A stretch of 64,000 nt of DNA from JAFGXT01 sp963677165 (GTDB lineage Bacteria > Verrucomicrobiota > Lentisphaeria > Victivallales > SZUA-371): contig CAXXSX010000002.1 of assembly GCA_963677165.2 (NCBI GenBank), positions 2,666,001-2,730,000 on the forward strand. The letters run 5' to 3'. Shown here piece by piece: positions 1 through 7,071 of the stretch (its first letter is position 1; every line of letters begins with the position of its first letter). The position numbers were made by a program, and so were the translations under genes. A model generated the notes under the pieces. The model did not search any database, was not told where the DNA came from, and was given only the letters and a program-made list of their open reading frames with translations.

Positions 1-40
1 CGCAATCTTCTTTGCAATTAATATCTTTTGCGTATTTCAT
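1..40 (-). CDS. Start of a leftward gene cut by the window edge
   Basis: An ATG at 40 on the minus strand opens a frame (MKYAKDINCKEDC) that stays open to the left edge. An AGGAG lies 13 bases upstream, and it sits inside the inverted repeat at 45-62. Only 13 residues are visible, so no function can be given. The two inverted repeats upstream indicate a tightly regulated gene. The start is inferred from the frame and the weakly placed ribosome binding site. Confidence 0.35.
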   Translation of the reverse strand, partial: MKYAKDINCKEDC

Positions 41-44
41 TTTT

Positions 45-62
45 AATTAGGCGCTCCTAATT
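45..62. promoter_or_regulatory. Operator-like inverted repeat, proximal copy
   Basis: The repeat AATTAGG-N4-CCTAATT has perfect 7-base arms. On the minus strand it covers the AGGAG upstream of the ATG at 40, so a bound protein could block transcript elongation or leader function. It matches the arms of the copy at 147-164 exactly; only the four central bases differ. The TTAGG/CCTAA half-sites loosely resemble those of DtxR-family metal regulators, but no regulator gene is visible. Confidence 0.6.
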
Positions 63-146
63 GTATCTGTAAATTTTTTTACGCGAATGAAAGCGTATTT
101 CTTTTTTTTATGTTGGTGTTAATCTACCGCAGTTATTAATGTTGTC

Positions 147-164
147 AATTAGGAATGCCTAATT
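147..164. promoter_or_regulatory. Operator-like inverted repeat, distal copy, over a -35 box
   Basis: This is the second copy of AATTAGG-N4-CCTAATT. On the minus strand its end runs directly into TTGACA (148-143), followed after 16 bases by TAGATT (126-121). It therefore overlaps the -35 of a plausible leftward promoter for the gene starting at 40. This position is typical of a repressor site. Confidence 0.55.
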
Positions 165-204
165 TTATAAATAATTGCAAAATTTAGCAATTATTTGGGA
201 CTGA

Positions 205-696
205 TTATAAGGTGTGGTAAAATGGGATAATATCTTCGTATTTACCATCTTTCATCAAAAAGCCGCCGGGGATAACACCCAGTTTTACAAAACCCAGTTT
301 TTCATATAACCTGATTGCGGCATAATTGGTTTTTACTACAGCATTGAACTGTAGAATTCTGAATTCGAGCTCTTTGGCTTTCGTCAGAGAATGAGCTACC
401 AGTTTTTCTCCGATGTGCTCTCCTCTTGCGTTGGATGCGACTGCGTAACTTGCGTTGGAAAGGTGTCCGCAGCGTCCGACATTGTTGGGATGAAGAATAT
501 ACAGACCGAGGATTTCACCGGTTTCGACATTTTCCGCGACTCCTGTGAACGACTGACCGGAGAAAAAAGCCATTGCGTCACTTTCGGTTAACGGATCAAT
601 TTGAGGGAAAGCCGTTCCGGTGTCAACTACTTCGTTCCAGACATTCATCATTGATTTTAAATCTTTTTCGGCATATTGTCGTATAATAATCTTCAT
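205..696 (-). CDS. GNAT-family N-acetyltransferase
   Basis: This 163-residue protein has the size and pattern of a Gcn5-related acetyltransferase, which moves an acetyl group from acetyl-CoA to an amine. The acetyl-CoA loop is visible as RGEHIGEKL around residues 91-99, and the late YEKLGF motif lies near residue 131. The N-terminus (IIIRQYAEKDLKSMMNVWN) fits the first strand and helix of the fold. The ATG at 696 is preceded by AGGAG at good spacing. The substrate cannot be told from sequence; phosphinothricin-like or generic small-amine acetyltransferases have this length. It is transcribed leftward and no partner gene is evident. Confidence 0.85.
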   Translation of the reverse strand: MKIIIRQYAEKDLKSMMNVWNEVVDTGTAFPQIDPLTESDAMAFFSGQSFTGVAENVETGEILGLYILHPNNVGRCGHLSNASYAVASNARGEHIGEKLVAHSLTKAKELEFRILQFNAVVKTNYAAIRLYEKLGFVKLGVIPGGFLMKDGKYEDIIPFYHTL

Positions 697-931
697 TGTC
701 TTTCTCCTGCAAAATCATAGAATTTAATACAAAAATGTATCCGTTGATAAAATGTATTTCAATAATTATTTTACAAATACTTGATATGCGAAAGCAGAGA
801 AGAAATGGAACAGGGTGCTGTAATATGCTTTAATTTCTATAATTGATTTGTAAATTCAGATGAAAAACATAAAATTAAACATGCAACATACGATAATATC
901 AGGTGAACCTCAAAAGAAAAGAGAAATATAC

Positions 932-2095
932 ATGGAAAAACTACCCGTGATTGCTTACCATGCCGATCCATTGATTGCCGACGAATTTACATCTTCGCTC
1001 CAAAAGATCAGAGTCAAATATTTCCCTTTTATTAACGAAGAAGAATTACGGTCTGTTATTAAACAGTATTCCCCTGCTTTTGTACTCGACAGGAATTTTC
1101 ACTCTGATTTTTGGGAAGTTTGTTGTCAATATGATATAAAATATGCTTGCTGGGCCACTGATTCCGGAATGAGTAATTTTATCCAGCTTTATAAAGATAA
1201 AATTCGTGATAAAGATTATTTCTTCCTTTTCGAGAAAAATGATTATGCCATAGCAACTCGACTGCATCCTCAATCATATTATTTGCCCTTCTCAGCCGGC
1301 GATAAATTCTTAAAAGAACCTCGAAAAGACGGATTTGAATGCGATATCGCCTTTATTATGAATCCAATTTACGAATATCAGAAGAAAATTAACGACGACC
1401 TGGCAACAAATATTGCCAATGCCCCAAACGAACAAGCTCGAAAAAATCTGATATTGGTTCAAAAGATTACCGAACTGGCTGTCGATATATGTGGACAGGA
1501 TATTATTGGAGATAAACTGACTCCGACAGTAGATGTGCTATGTCAAAAATGCGGGGTAAATCCATTTGTAAATATGGATAAGCATAAATCAGTTCGCTTG
1601 ATGGGAATGATTATGTCCTCCAATCAGCGCCAATTATGTTTGAAAGTCCTGGCGGATACAGGTGCCCAAATTCATCTCTATGGCAATCATCACTGGAAGG
1701 CTACCAAGGTCTTTAAAAATCTGTCCGACAATGTTAACTATAAAGCTCTTGCTCCGTACAACTCAATAAGAGATATCGCGAATTCGGCAAAGATCTGTAT
1801 TAATCTAACCCAAGTTCAAAATATCCAGAGTCTGCCTCAAAGAATCTTCCACTTTGCGGCTTCCGGAAGTTTTTTTATCTCAAATTATTCTGCGGCACTC
1901 AATGAATTATTTGCGGATGGCACATGCTATGGCAGCTATAAAAGTTTTGATGATCTCAGAGAAAAAGTCAAATACTATCTGGCAAATGATGAGCTCCGCT
2001 ATAACATTGCCCTGAATGCCCACAAGGAATTCCTTGCAAAACACACTATGGACAGCCGCTTATCTAAAATCATTGACGTAGTAATAACAACGTAA
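932..2095 (+). CDS. CgeB-like glycosyltransferase
   Basis: The protein is about 387 residues from the ATG at 932; an in-frame ATG at 860 would add 24 residues that look unrelated to the fold and has no ribosome binding site. The C-terminal third resembles glycosyltransferases of the CgeB / GT-B type: ICINLTQVQNIQSLPQRIFH, then AASGSFFISNYS and a final helical segment. The N-terminal part has the alternating strand and helix pattern of a Rossmann-like domain. The inferred role is transfer of a sugar to a glycan or protein. Donor and acceptor are unknown. It stands alone, with no other cell-surface glycan genes next to it. Confidence 0.65.
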   Translation: MEKLPVIAYHADPLIADEFTSSLQKIRVKYFPFINEEELRSVIKQYSPAFVLDRNFHSDFWEVCCQYDIKYACWATDSGMSNFIQLYKDKIRDKDYFFLFEKNDYAIATRLHPQSYYLPFSAGDKFLKEPRKDGFECDIAFIMNPIYEYQKKINDDLATNIANAPNEQARKNLILVQKITELAVDICGQDIIGDKLTPTVDVLCQKCGVNPFVNMDKHKSVRLMGMIMSSNQRQLCLKVLADTGAQIHLYGNHHWKATKVFKNLSDNVNYKALAPYNSIRDIANSAKICINLTQVQNIQSLPQRIFHFAASGSFFISNYSAALNELFADGTCYGSYKSFDDLREKVKYYLANDELRYNIALNAHKEFLAKHTMDSRLSKIIDVVITT

Positions 2096-2580
2096 AGCAA
2101 GGCTACGCAAAATAAACTTTTACTTTATTTTCTGTATTAGATTCAAACCAGCCGAAGGAACACTTCTATTCGAAGAAGAGTGACTTCATTTGAAAAAACT
2201 AGGGAGTCGACCCCATTTTTCCTTCAGATATTGGTTTACTACCTGGAGGAGATGTAATAGAATATTTTTTTCAAATGTAAGAGCCAGTCAACAAATAGCT
2301 TAGCTTCTTTTTTATTGTCAGTAGATACTCTATATACAGCGTTTACAAAACTCTAGGATATATTTTCAGGTCTGTGACATCTTTCCAATAGATTATTTTT
2401 AAGGCTTCATGCAAACGACAGTTTGCTGCTTCACGTGTCGAAATAAAGAGAAGTATTGCCTGCGGCAAAGTGAAGTTTGAAAGTGAAGGACGGCTACGCC
2501 GTGTGAAGTAAAAGTGTGTCTTCGACACCCTTTGTTATTTTTTGGCAAAGGATAATTAACTAAGATATTCCATAATAAGA
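2096..2580. other. Intergenic stretch with mini-hairpins and a near-palindrome
   Basis: No convincing gene is seen here. The stretch holds a near-palindromic GGGAGTCGACCCC at 2202-2214 followed by a T-run, which resembles terminators or REP-like elements. It also holds a cluster of short hairpins (annotated separately at 2411-2528). A 61-codon frame on the minus strand covers the hairpins and is not believed. Confidence 0.5.
2411..2528. repeat. Cluster of four short hairpins separated by GTGAAG-like spacers
   Basis: Four small perfect stems follow one another: GCAAAC-gaca-GTTTGC (2411-2426), TTGCC-tgc-GGCAA (2456-2468), ACGGC-tac-GCCGT (2490-2502) and GTGTC-ttc-GACAC (2516-2528). Stem sequences differ, but the last three have 5-bp stems and 3-nt loops, and GTGAAG-type words lie between them. 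The keeping of structure rather than sequence suggests an RNA- or DNA-hairpin repeat of mobile origin. No transposase is nearby. Confidence 0.6.
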
Positions 2581-2871
2581 TTACCTGTCTTTTCTATCTG
2601 CCCATGTCTTGCGAAAAAGATAATGATCCTTACTCAATTCTATGGACTTATTTTCTATTAATAATTTTTCTACGTCTTTCCCATATTTAGTAATTTCGTC
2701 AACAGCAATAAACGATTGTTTGGACAAAGTACTATATAATTCATATAGTTTCGCATTAGTCTGATTCTGTATATTTTTAAATAAAGGAGAATCATGTATC
2801 AGAATAGGCAAATCAGTCAAAGCAAAAATGGCAAAATCAAATGCTAATAAGCTAAAATATAAAAAAATCAT
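2581..2871 (-). pseudogene. Remnant of a DUF2326 / YydD-type ATPase (C-terminal end)
   Basis: The 96 residues match, from memory of the family, the extreme C-terminus of DUF2326 proteins, which are large SMC/RecN-like ATPases. Typical segments are FDFAIFALTDLPILIHDSPL and the later DEITKYGKDVEKLL. Full-length members run to about 550-600 residues with a Walker A motif at the N-terminus; none of that is present here. The frame starts inside what would be the C-terminal domain and has no ribosome binding site. It is best read as a decayed piece of a defence or mobile ATPase gene. A separately expressed small protein is less likely. Confidence 0.6.
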
Positions 2872-2932
2872 TCAAAAATTTTGAGTGTTTTGAAATATGT
2901 CCTTATAACAATCATGTGGTTATGAGTTATAA

Positions 2933-3478
2933 TCATATTACATATTTACGGTTAGGATTTGGATAATCAAAATTTGAATTTTCAAACTTTTCTTCCAGAG
3001 CTTCAATTCCATATCTTTTTTTATAAGAAAGTTCTGATTCAGTGATGGGAATCAACCAATAAAAACTGATATCCTTTTCTGCACAATTAAAGTTCTCCAA
3101 TGAAGGACCGTCAAGATACGGAAGTGAAATAATACCATATTCACAATCAGAGTGATTAGACCATGGTCGACCAAAATTAATAGAATGATGTAATCCCAAT
3201 TCAACATCATTCATATGGAAATATGCGATAGTTGTGAGTAATTCGATAATAGAGTCATCCTCAAATAAGGAAAAAAGATGTAACTCAATAGGTAACCGGC
3301 ATTTCGCTAATGACATTCCACAAGTGGCATACGTCCACATATTTCTTTCAGTTCTAGGAGGAAAAACTAAAATGTCAAAAAAAGGAAAAGCTTTTTTCAT
3401 CGATCCTTTTTCCCACTGATATCTTTGGTATGCGTTACCCCACGAACCACTGTAATGACGAGTTATATCTTGTATCAT
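2933..3478 (-). CDS. Suppressor-of-fused (SUFU) domain protein, immunity-type
   Basis: The 181-residue protein spans one SUFU domain. Recognisable segments are MWTYATCGMS (about residues 47-56), PIELHLFS, GLHHSINFGRPW, GIISLPYLDGPSLE and YWLIPITESEL, then a conserved tail LEEKFENSNFDYPNPNRK. Bacterial SUFU proteins are often immunity proteins of contact-dependent or polymorphic toxin systems. It lies 33 bases downstream of an SMI1/KNR4-like gene on the same strand, which supports that reading. No toxin gene is visible nearby. Codon use is AT-rich like the rest of this island, consistent with transfer. Function as immunity is inference. Confidence 0.8.
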   Translation of the reverse strand: MIQDITRHYSGSWGNAYQRYQWEKGSMKKAFPFFDILVFPPRTERNMWTYATCGMSLAKCRLPIELHLFSLFEDDSIIELLTTIAYFHMNDVELGLHHSINFGRPWSNHSDCEYGIISLPYLDGPSLENFNCAEKDISFYWLIPITESELSYKKRYGIEALEEKFENSNFDYPNPNRKYVI

Positions 3479-3511
3479 AACTATACTTAATTCCTACTTA
3501 TTGCATATCCA

Positions 3512-3991
3512 TCAATCATAATAATCGGATTTTGAAATTGCATTTAACCATTCGTTAAATATTTCTTCTATTGAATCATATTCACCGGATAATTCTTGTA
3601 ATTCTGAATCCCATTCATAAATAATTCCACTTTTTGCTACGGCATAATAACCAATACCAGCTTGATACATGAAAGGTATCGCTTTTTCTGGAAACTCAAT
3701 ATTACTTTCCTTTACTTCTTCTTTTAAGTCATTCAGCGTAAAGAGTAATGCGACATTGCTTACATATTTTGTGTTTGTTGATGCTGCAATTTTGAATGTA
3801 CTACAGAATAAATCCATTCCATCGTATTTTTTATAAAAATCACCCAGAATATCAAGACCTTCAGGACAACTATTTGTGGCGTTTATCCAAATTGAAGAAT
3901 GTTCTTCATTTTCATGAAATACTTCAATTAAATCATTTTCAACCTTAATCTTACCATTACGATTGTTTTTTATCCACTTTAAAATGTCCAT
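3512..3991 (-). CDS. SMI1/KNR4-like (SUKH) immunity-type protein
   Basis: This acidic protein of 159 residues shows features of the SUKH superfamily: an early GLDILGDFYKKYDGMDLF stretch (lead helix and GxxLF-like core) and the characteristic end GEYDSIEEIFNEWLNAI. SUKH proteins commonly neutralise nuclease or other toxins of polymorphic toxin systems. It precedes the SUFU gene in the same orientation, giving a two-gene immunity-like cluster. The family call is from motif pattern only and some other small immunity families look similar. Confidence 0.65.
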   Translation of the reverse strand: MDILKWIKNNRNGKIKVENDLIEVFHENEEHSSIWINATNSCPEGLDILGDFYKKYDGMDLFCSTFKIAASTNTKYVSNVALLFTLNDLKEEVKESNIEFPEKAIPFMYQAGIGYYAVAKSGIIYEWDSELQELSGEYDSIEEIFNEWLNAISKSDYYD

Positions 3992-4159
3992 GATTGGTTT
4001 CCCAAAATATTATTATGAAATTGCAGTTATTGAGACCGTTTTGGACTCCCCTGATTTCTGCGTTACAGGCTGATTGGACGCTAGTTTACTTGATTTATTG
4101 GTTGACCTGCCCCGAGCATAAAATGGCGACAAATACTGTTGAAATTAAAATGTAGGGTT

Positions 4160-5248
4160 TCATTGTAATATTTTCTTTCTGGTTGTAATTGCTTTAGCAT
4201 TAATCAATTTTTCAATTAAATCACATATTATTTTAGGATTAAAGCTTTCTAAATGATAATTGACACGAAGGCTCTCATTAAATGTATTACCTTGATATCG
4301 ATATTCGTCTGGAGTTTCAATGTAAAAATCAACACCCGCAAAATTATATCTATTCCCTTTGTTCTTAGAAATATTAATACCTTGACGATATAAAAGCTCA
4401 GAGAGTTTATAATCTGTTTTTTCAAGTTTTACACCTTTAGCAAAACAAATATAAAACCACCAGTAGGTAAATTTATCATATTTATATATCTTTTGCGGCA
4501 AGTTATTAAATATTTCAGGACATTGAATTGCTTTTTTAGGTGAAACCGCAAGAAAAAAATCTCCTGAAATATCATATTTTCTGCAATAATTTTTACTGCG
4601 AAATTCCATCCCATATGAATGAATTGTATTATCTCCACTATAACAGAAAAAAGCTTTATTATCATTTAAAAAGCCTTCAAATTGCTTGAATGGATTTTCA
4701 TGCAGAATGATTTCGTCATTTAAATGTTCTGGGAATTCAAATCTAATCGAATCTACTAATTGTAAACTATTATATGAGTACAGCTCATCATATTGAGATA
4801 AGTCACGATATTCATCTTTTGAGAAAGATTCAGGATAGGTACAGTCAAATTCTTTATTGATTATACTAATAATATTATTGACACCGCCTTCACTATTAAT
4901 ATTGAACCCTTGAAGAAGACTTAAAGGAGGAGGCAAGGTTCCTACATCAATGCCTTTGATTCCAATAGGAATCACTTTTATGCTACTTGAATAGGCAAAA
5001 CCAGATTCGAAATATATCCAGTTTGAATTTAGCGATTCAGGTGAGGTAAATACAAACATTACTTTTGCATTTTTTAGATTTTCTTCAATCTTGTGAACCC
5101 AGTTATTGCCAAATGGGATACTTTCTCCATCACTAGATTGAAAAACGTCTACAGTATTAGAAGTTTTTTCTAAAATCCTATCACGTAAAAAAGAAATGTA
5201 CTCTTTGTCTTTTGAAGAATGACTGAAAAACAGTACTGGTTTGTCCAT
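4160..5248 (-). CDS. TIR-domain protein with an unrecognised C-terminal domain
   Basis: Residues 1-140 form a TIR domain: strand A VLFFSHSSKDKEY, the BB-loop region around DGESIPFG, MFVFTSPESLNSNW, and YFESGFAYSS with E81 in the position of the catalytic glutamate of NAD-cleaving TIR domains. Residues 150-362 form a second domain that I do not recognise; it is rich in aromatic residues (TYWWFYICF near residue 255-265). Bacterial TIR proteins often act in antiphage defence by depleting NAD or making a cyclic nucleotide signal. This protein is longer than the ThsB type and has no visible partner such as a SLOG, STAND or prokaryotic Argonaute gene. Role in defence is inference. Confidence 0.8.
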   Translation of the reverse strand: MDKPVLFFSHSSKDKEYISFLRDRILEKTSNTVDVFQSSDGESIPFGNNWVHKIEENLKNAKVMFVFTSPESLNSNWIYFESGFAYSSSIKVIPIGIKGIDVGTLPPPLSLLQGFNINSEGGVNNIISIINKEFDCTYPESFSKDEYRDLSQYDELYSYNSLQLVDSIRFEFPEHLNDEIILHENPFKQFEGFLNDNKAFFCYSGDNTIHSYGMEFRSKNYCRKYDISGDFFLAVSPKKAIQCPEIFNNLPQKIYKYDKFTYWWFYICFAKGVKLEKTDYKLSELLYRQGINISKNKGNRYNFAGVDFYIETPDEYRYQGNTFNESLRVNYHLESFNPKIICDLIEKLINAKAITTRKKILQ

Positions 5249-5520
5249 GATAACGTCCCTGTGATTTCAAAATGTTTACATAGAAACAAATATCCTATAT
5301 TTGAGCATTTTTCAAAACAAATTAAAAAAATATATGAAAGATATAGACTTGAAATAGACAAGATATCTCTTCAAAGGATGATAATGCTATTCTACAAGAA
5401 AATCTCCCTTAGTCCATTTCTAGTCTAAATGAACTTATTTTATGCAAGGAAACTACGGATATGAAGATTGCAAAAATAATGAGGATAATTCAGATTTGCC
5501 CAAAATTTGGGCAAAAAAAA
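5249..5520. other. AT-rich intergenic stretch between the TIR gene and tRNA-Gln
   Basis: No convincing gene is present. A short rightward frame that begins inside the antisense of the TIR gene has no homology pattern. The TIR gene promoter should lie here, but no clear -35/-10 pair stands out. Confidence 0.4.
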
Positions 5521-5594
5521 TGGCAGTCCCGCAAGGACTCGAACCTCAACTAAATGAACCAGAATCACTTGTGCTACCATTACACCACGGGACT
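5521..5594 (-). tRNA. tRNA-Gln (anticodon CUG), CCA encoded
   Basis: Read leftward, the sequence folds into a cloverleaf. The acceptor stem is AGTCCCG/CGGGACT, the D stem is GTGT/GCAC, the anticodon stem is AGTGA/TCATT with loop TTCTGGT (anticodon CTG), and the T loop is TTCGAGT. The 3' CCA is encoded at 5523-5521 after discriminator G. It reads the CAG codon. Its 3' end faces the accessory island at 2100-5250, a common arrangement for integration sites. Confidence 0.92.
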
Positions 5595-5929
5595 GCAGCT
5601 ATCACTGTTAACCAGTGAGGTGATATAATATATTTTTATTTCAAAATGTCAAATCGTCAAGCTCTATTTTTACCTTTTTTTTTCAATTATTTAGCTTTTC
5701 GTTAAAATTGGAGGGTGTTTGGGCCTGAAAAACATAAAAAAACGCTATGATCCAATTCGGGGCTTTATGAGGAGAATAGTTTGTATTTTGTTTCCAAGAC
5801 ACTAATTTAATTCGTACAACGGATGGCGTTAGTACCACTCCATGATCCGCGTCGCACTGCGGAAGCAGGATAATACAAGATGCGCGAGTCTAGTTGTCAG
5901 CCTGAAAAACATATCATCAAAGGGAGATC
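5595..5929. other. Intergenic stretch upstream of the esterase gene, with one dispersed repeat
   Basis: No gene is seen. The stretch should hold the promoters of tRNA-Gln (leftward) and of the esterase lipoprotein gene (rightward). It contains copy A of the dispersed repeat at 5812-5872. The ribosome binding site AGGGAG lies at 5920-5925. Confidence 0.5.
5812..5872. repeat. Dispersed repeat, copy A
   Basis: This stretch starts CGTACAACGGATGGCGTTAG and ends in GCGGAAGCAGGATAAT. It aligns by eye with sequences at 10319-10390 and 28602-28655. The shared core is CGTAnnACGGAyGGCrTT, then a CTyC element and a later GGAAGC. All copies lie outside genes. Confidence 0.55.
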
Positions 5930-6994
5930 ATGATGAGATTTAATTCAAAGATTCTGGGAATGCTTGCCTGTACTTTGCTGGCGGCTGGATGTGCTACAAA
6001 GGTTCAACAATCAGAAGTTAAGCCTGACGATTCAAAGCTGCTTTATCATGGCAGGTTTACAGATGACTACAAATCCTGCTGGACAGGTACCGGGGCTGAA
6101 ATTCGTTTCAAAGGAACAGCGATCAATGCGAAGTTTACCGCCGCTCCGAAAAAAGGCGTGAATTATCAGGTTGTAGTAGACGGTAAACCTACAACGCAGA
6201 TTATTGTAAAGAAGGGAACTGTGGTATATCCGCTGGCCGATAATTTATCCTCTGGCGTACATGATGTTCAACTATTCCGCAATTCGGAGATGTATTTTGG
6301 CAACGTTACCTTCGGCGGATTTGAGTTTCCGAATGGAGGTGAAGTTATTAAAGTAAAGCCTGCTGAACGAAAAATGCTGGTGATAGGCGACTCAATTACT
6401 TGCGGCTATGGAAACTCACCCCAGGGCAAGGATCGCGGAAATACGATTCATAACGAGATAGGGTATCTGTCTTATGCTCCGGTTGCCGCACGGTTGCTTA
6501 ATGCCGATATTATGATGGTATGCTTTTCCGGGAAAGGAATGATTCGTAATTATGGTATGAAAGACAAAAAATGCATGCCGGCGTTTTTTAATCAAATATT
6601 AAAACGCAAAAAAATTCAGTGGGACCATCAGAAATTTATTCCCGACGTGATTGTCATTAATCTTGGCACCAACGATAATAATAATCGTGGGGGGAAGCGT
6701 CCTAAGCTGGATAAAACCAAGTTCATGGGGAAATATAAAAAGTTCGTGAAAAAGCTTATAAAACTGTATCCGAAAGCTAAAATTATTGTGGCCTACGGTT
6801 CCATGGGAACCCAACCGGTTGGTTCATGGATCACTGAGTATGCGAAGACAGACAACAAAGTTGACAGCATTGTTTTTGAGCCGGTCAAAGGCAAAGAAAT
6901 GTGGGGCGTTCACGGTCATCCGGCGGTACCGCAGGACAAGCTGATGGGCGAAAAACTTGCCGAAAAGATCAAAGCCGTTACCGGCTGGAAATAG
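5930..6994 (+). CDS. SGNH-hydrolase lipoprotein, CE2-type carbohydrate esterase
   Basis: The 354-residue protein begins with a lipoprotein signal peptide ending in LLAAGC. Residues 35-135 fit the jelly-roll domain found N-terminal in family CE2 acetyl esterases. The SGNH catalytic domain follows: GDSITCGYG with the nucleophile serine near residue 157, VINLGTND near residue 245, and GVHGHPAV with the catalytic histidine near residue 327. Known CE2 enzymes remove acetyl groups from xylan and other sugars, here probably at the cell surface. AGGGAG sits upstream of a double ATG. It is convergent with the sugar symporter gene and may belong functionally to the arabinoxylan or arabinogalactan set. 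Confidence 0.85.
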   Translation: MMRFNSKILGMLACTLLAAGCATKVQQSEVKPDDSKLLYHGRFTDDYKSCWTGTGAEIRFKGTAINAKFTAAPKKGVNYQVVVDGKPTTQIIVKKGTVVYPLADNLSSGVHDVQLFRNSEMYFGNVTFGGFEFPNGGEVIKVKPAERKMLVIGDSITCGYGNSPQGKDRGNTIHNEIGYLSYAPVAARLLNADIMMVCFSGKGMIRNYGMKDKKCMPAFFNQILKRKKIQWDHQKFIPDVIVINLGTNDNNNRGGKRPKLDKTKFMGKYKKFVKKLIKLYPKAKIIVAYGSMGTQPVGSWITEYAKTDNKVDSIVFEPVKGKEMWGVHGHPAVPQDKLMGEKLAEKIKAVTGWK

Positions 6995-7003
6995 AAAAAT
7001 TTA

Positions 7004-7035
7004 ACCACGAAGATTTTTTAATAAATCTTCGTGGT
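7004..7035. terminator. Hairpin between convergent esterase and symporter genes
   Basis: A perfect 13-bp stem ACCACGAAGATTT / AAATCTTCGTGGT encloses a 6-base loop. It lies 10 bases after the esterase stop and before the end of the leftward symporter gene. The words CCTTCGTGG and CTGTGGTG that follow resemble the widespread CACGAAG-type intergenic repeats, so this may be both a terminator and a repeat remnant. Confidence 0.6.
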
Positions 7036-7071
7036 CCTTCGTGGTCTCTGTGGTGTAAAATACCTTGGAGA

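Noticed and set aside
2343..2528. 61-codon leftward frame over the hairpin cluster
   Set aside because: Its coding strand is made of the hairpin repeats, and there is no ribosome binding site.
2100..4110. Search for a duplicated tRNA-Gln 3' end marking an integrated element
   Set aside because: No copy of the tRNA 3' segment was found by eye on the left side of the island, and no integrase gene is present, so no att sites are annotated.
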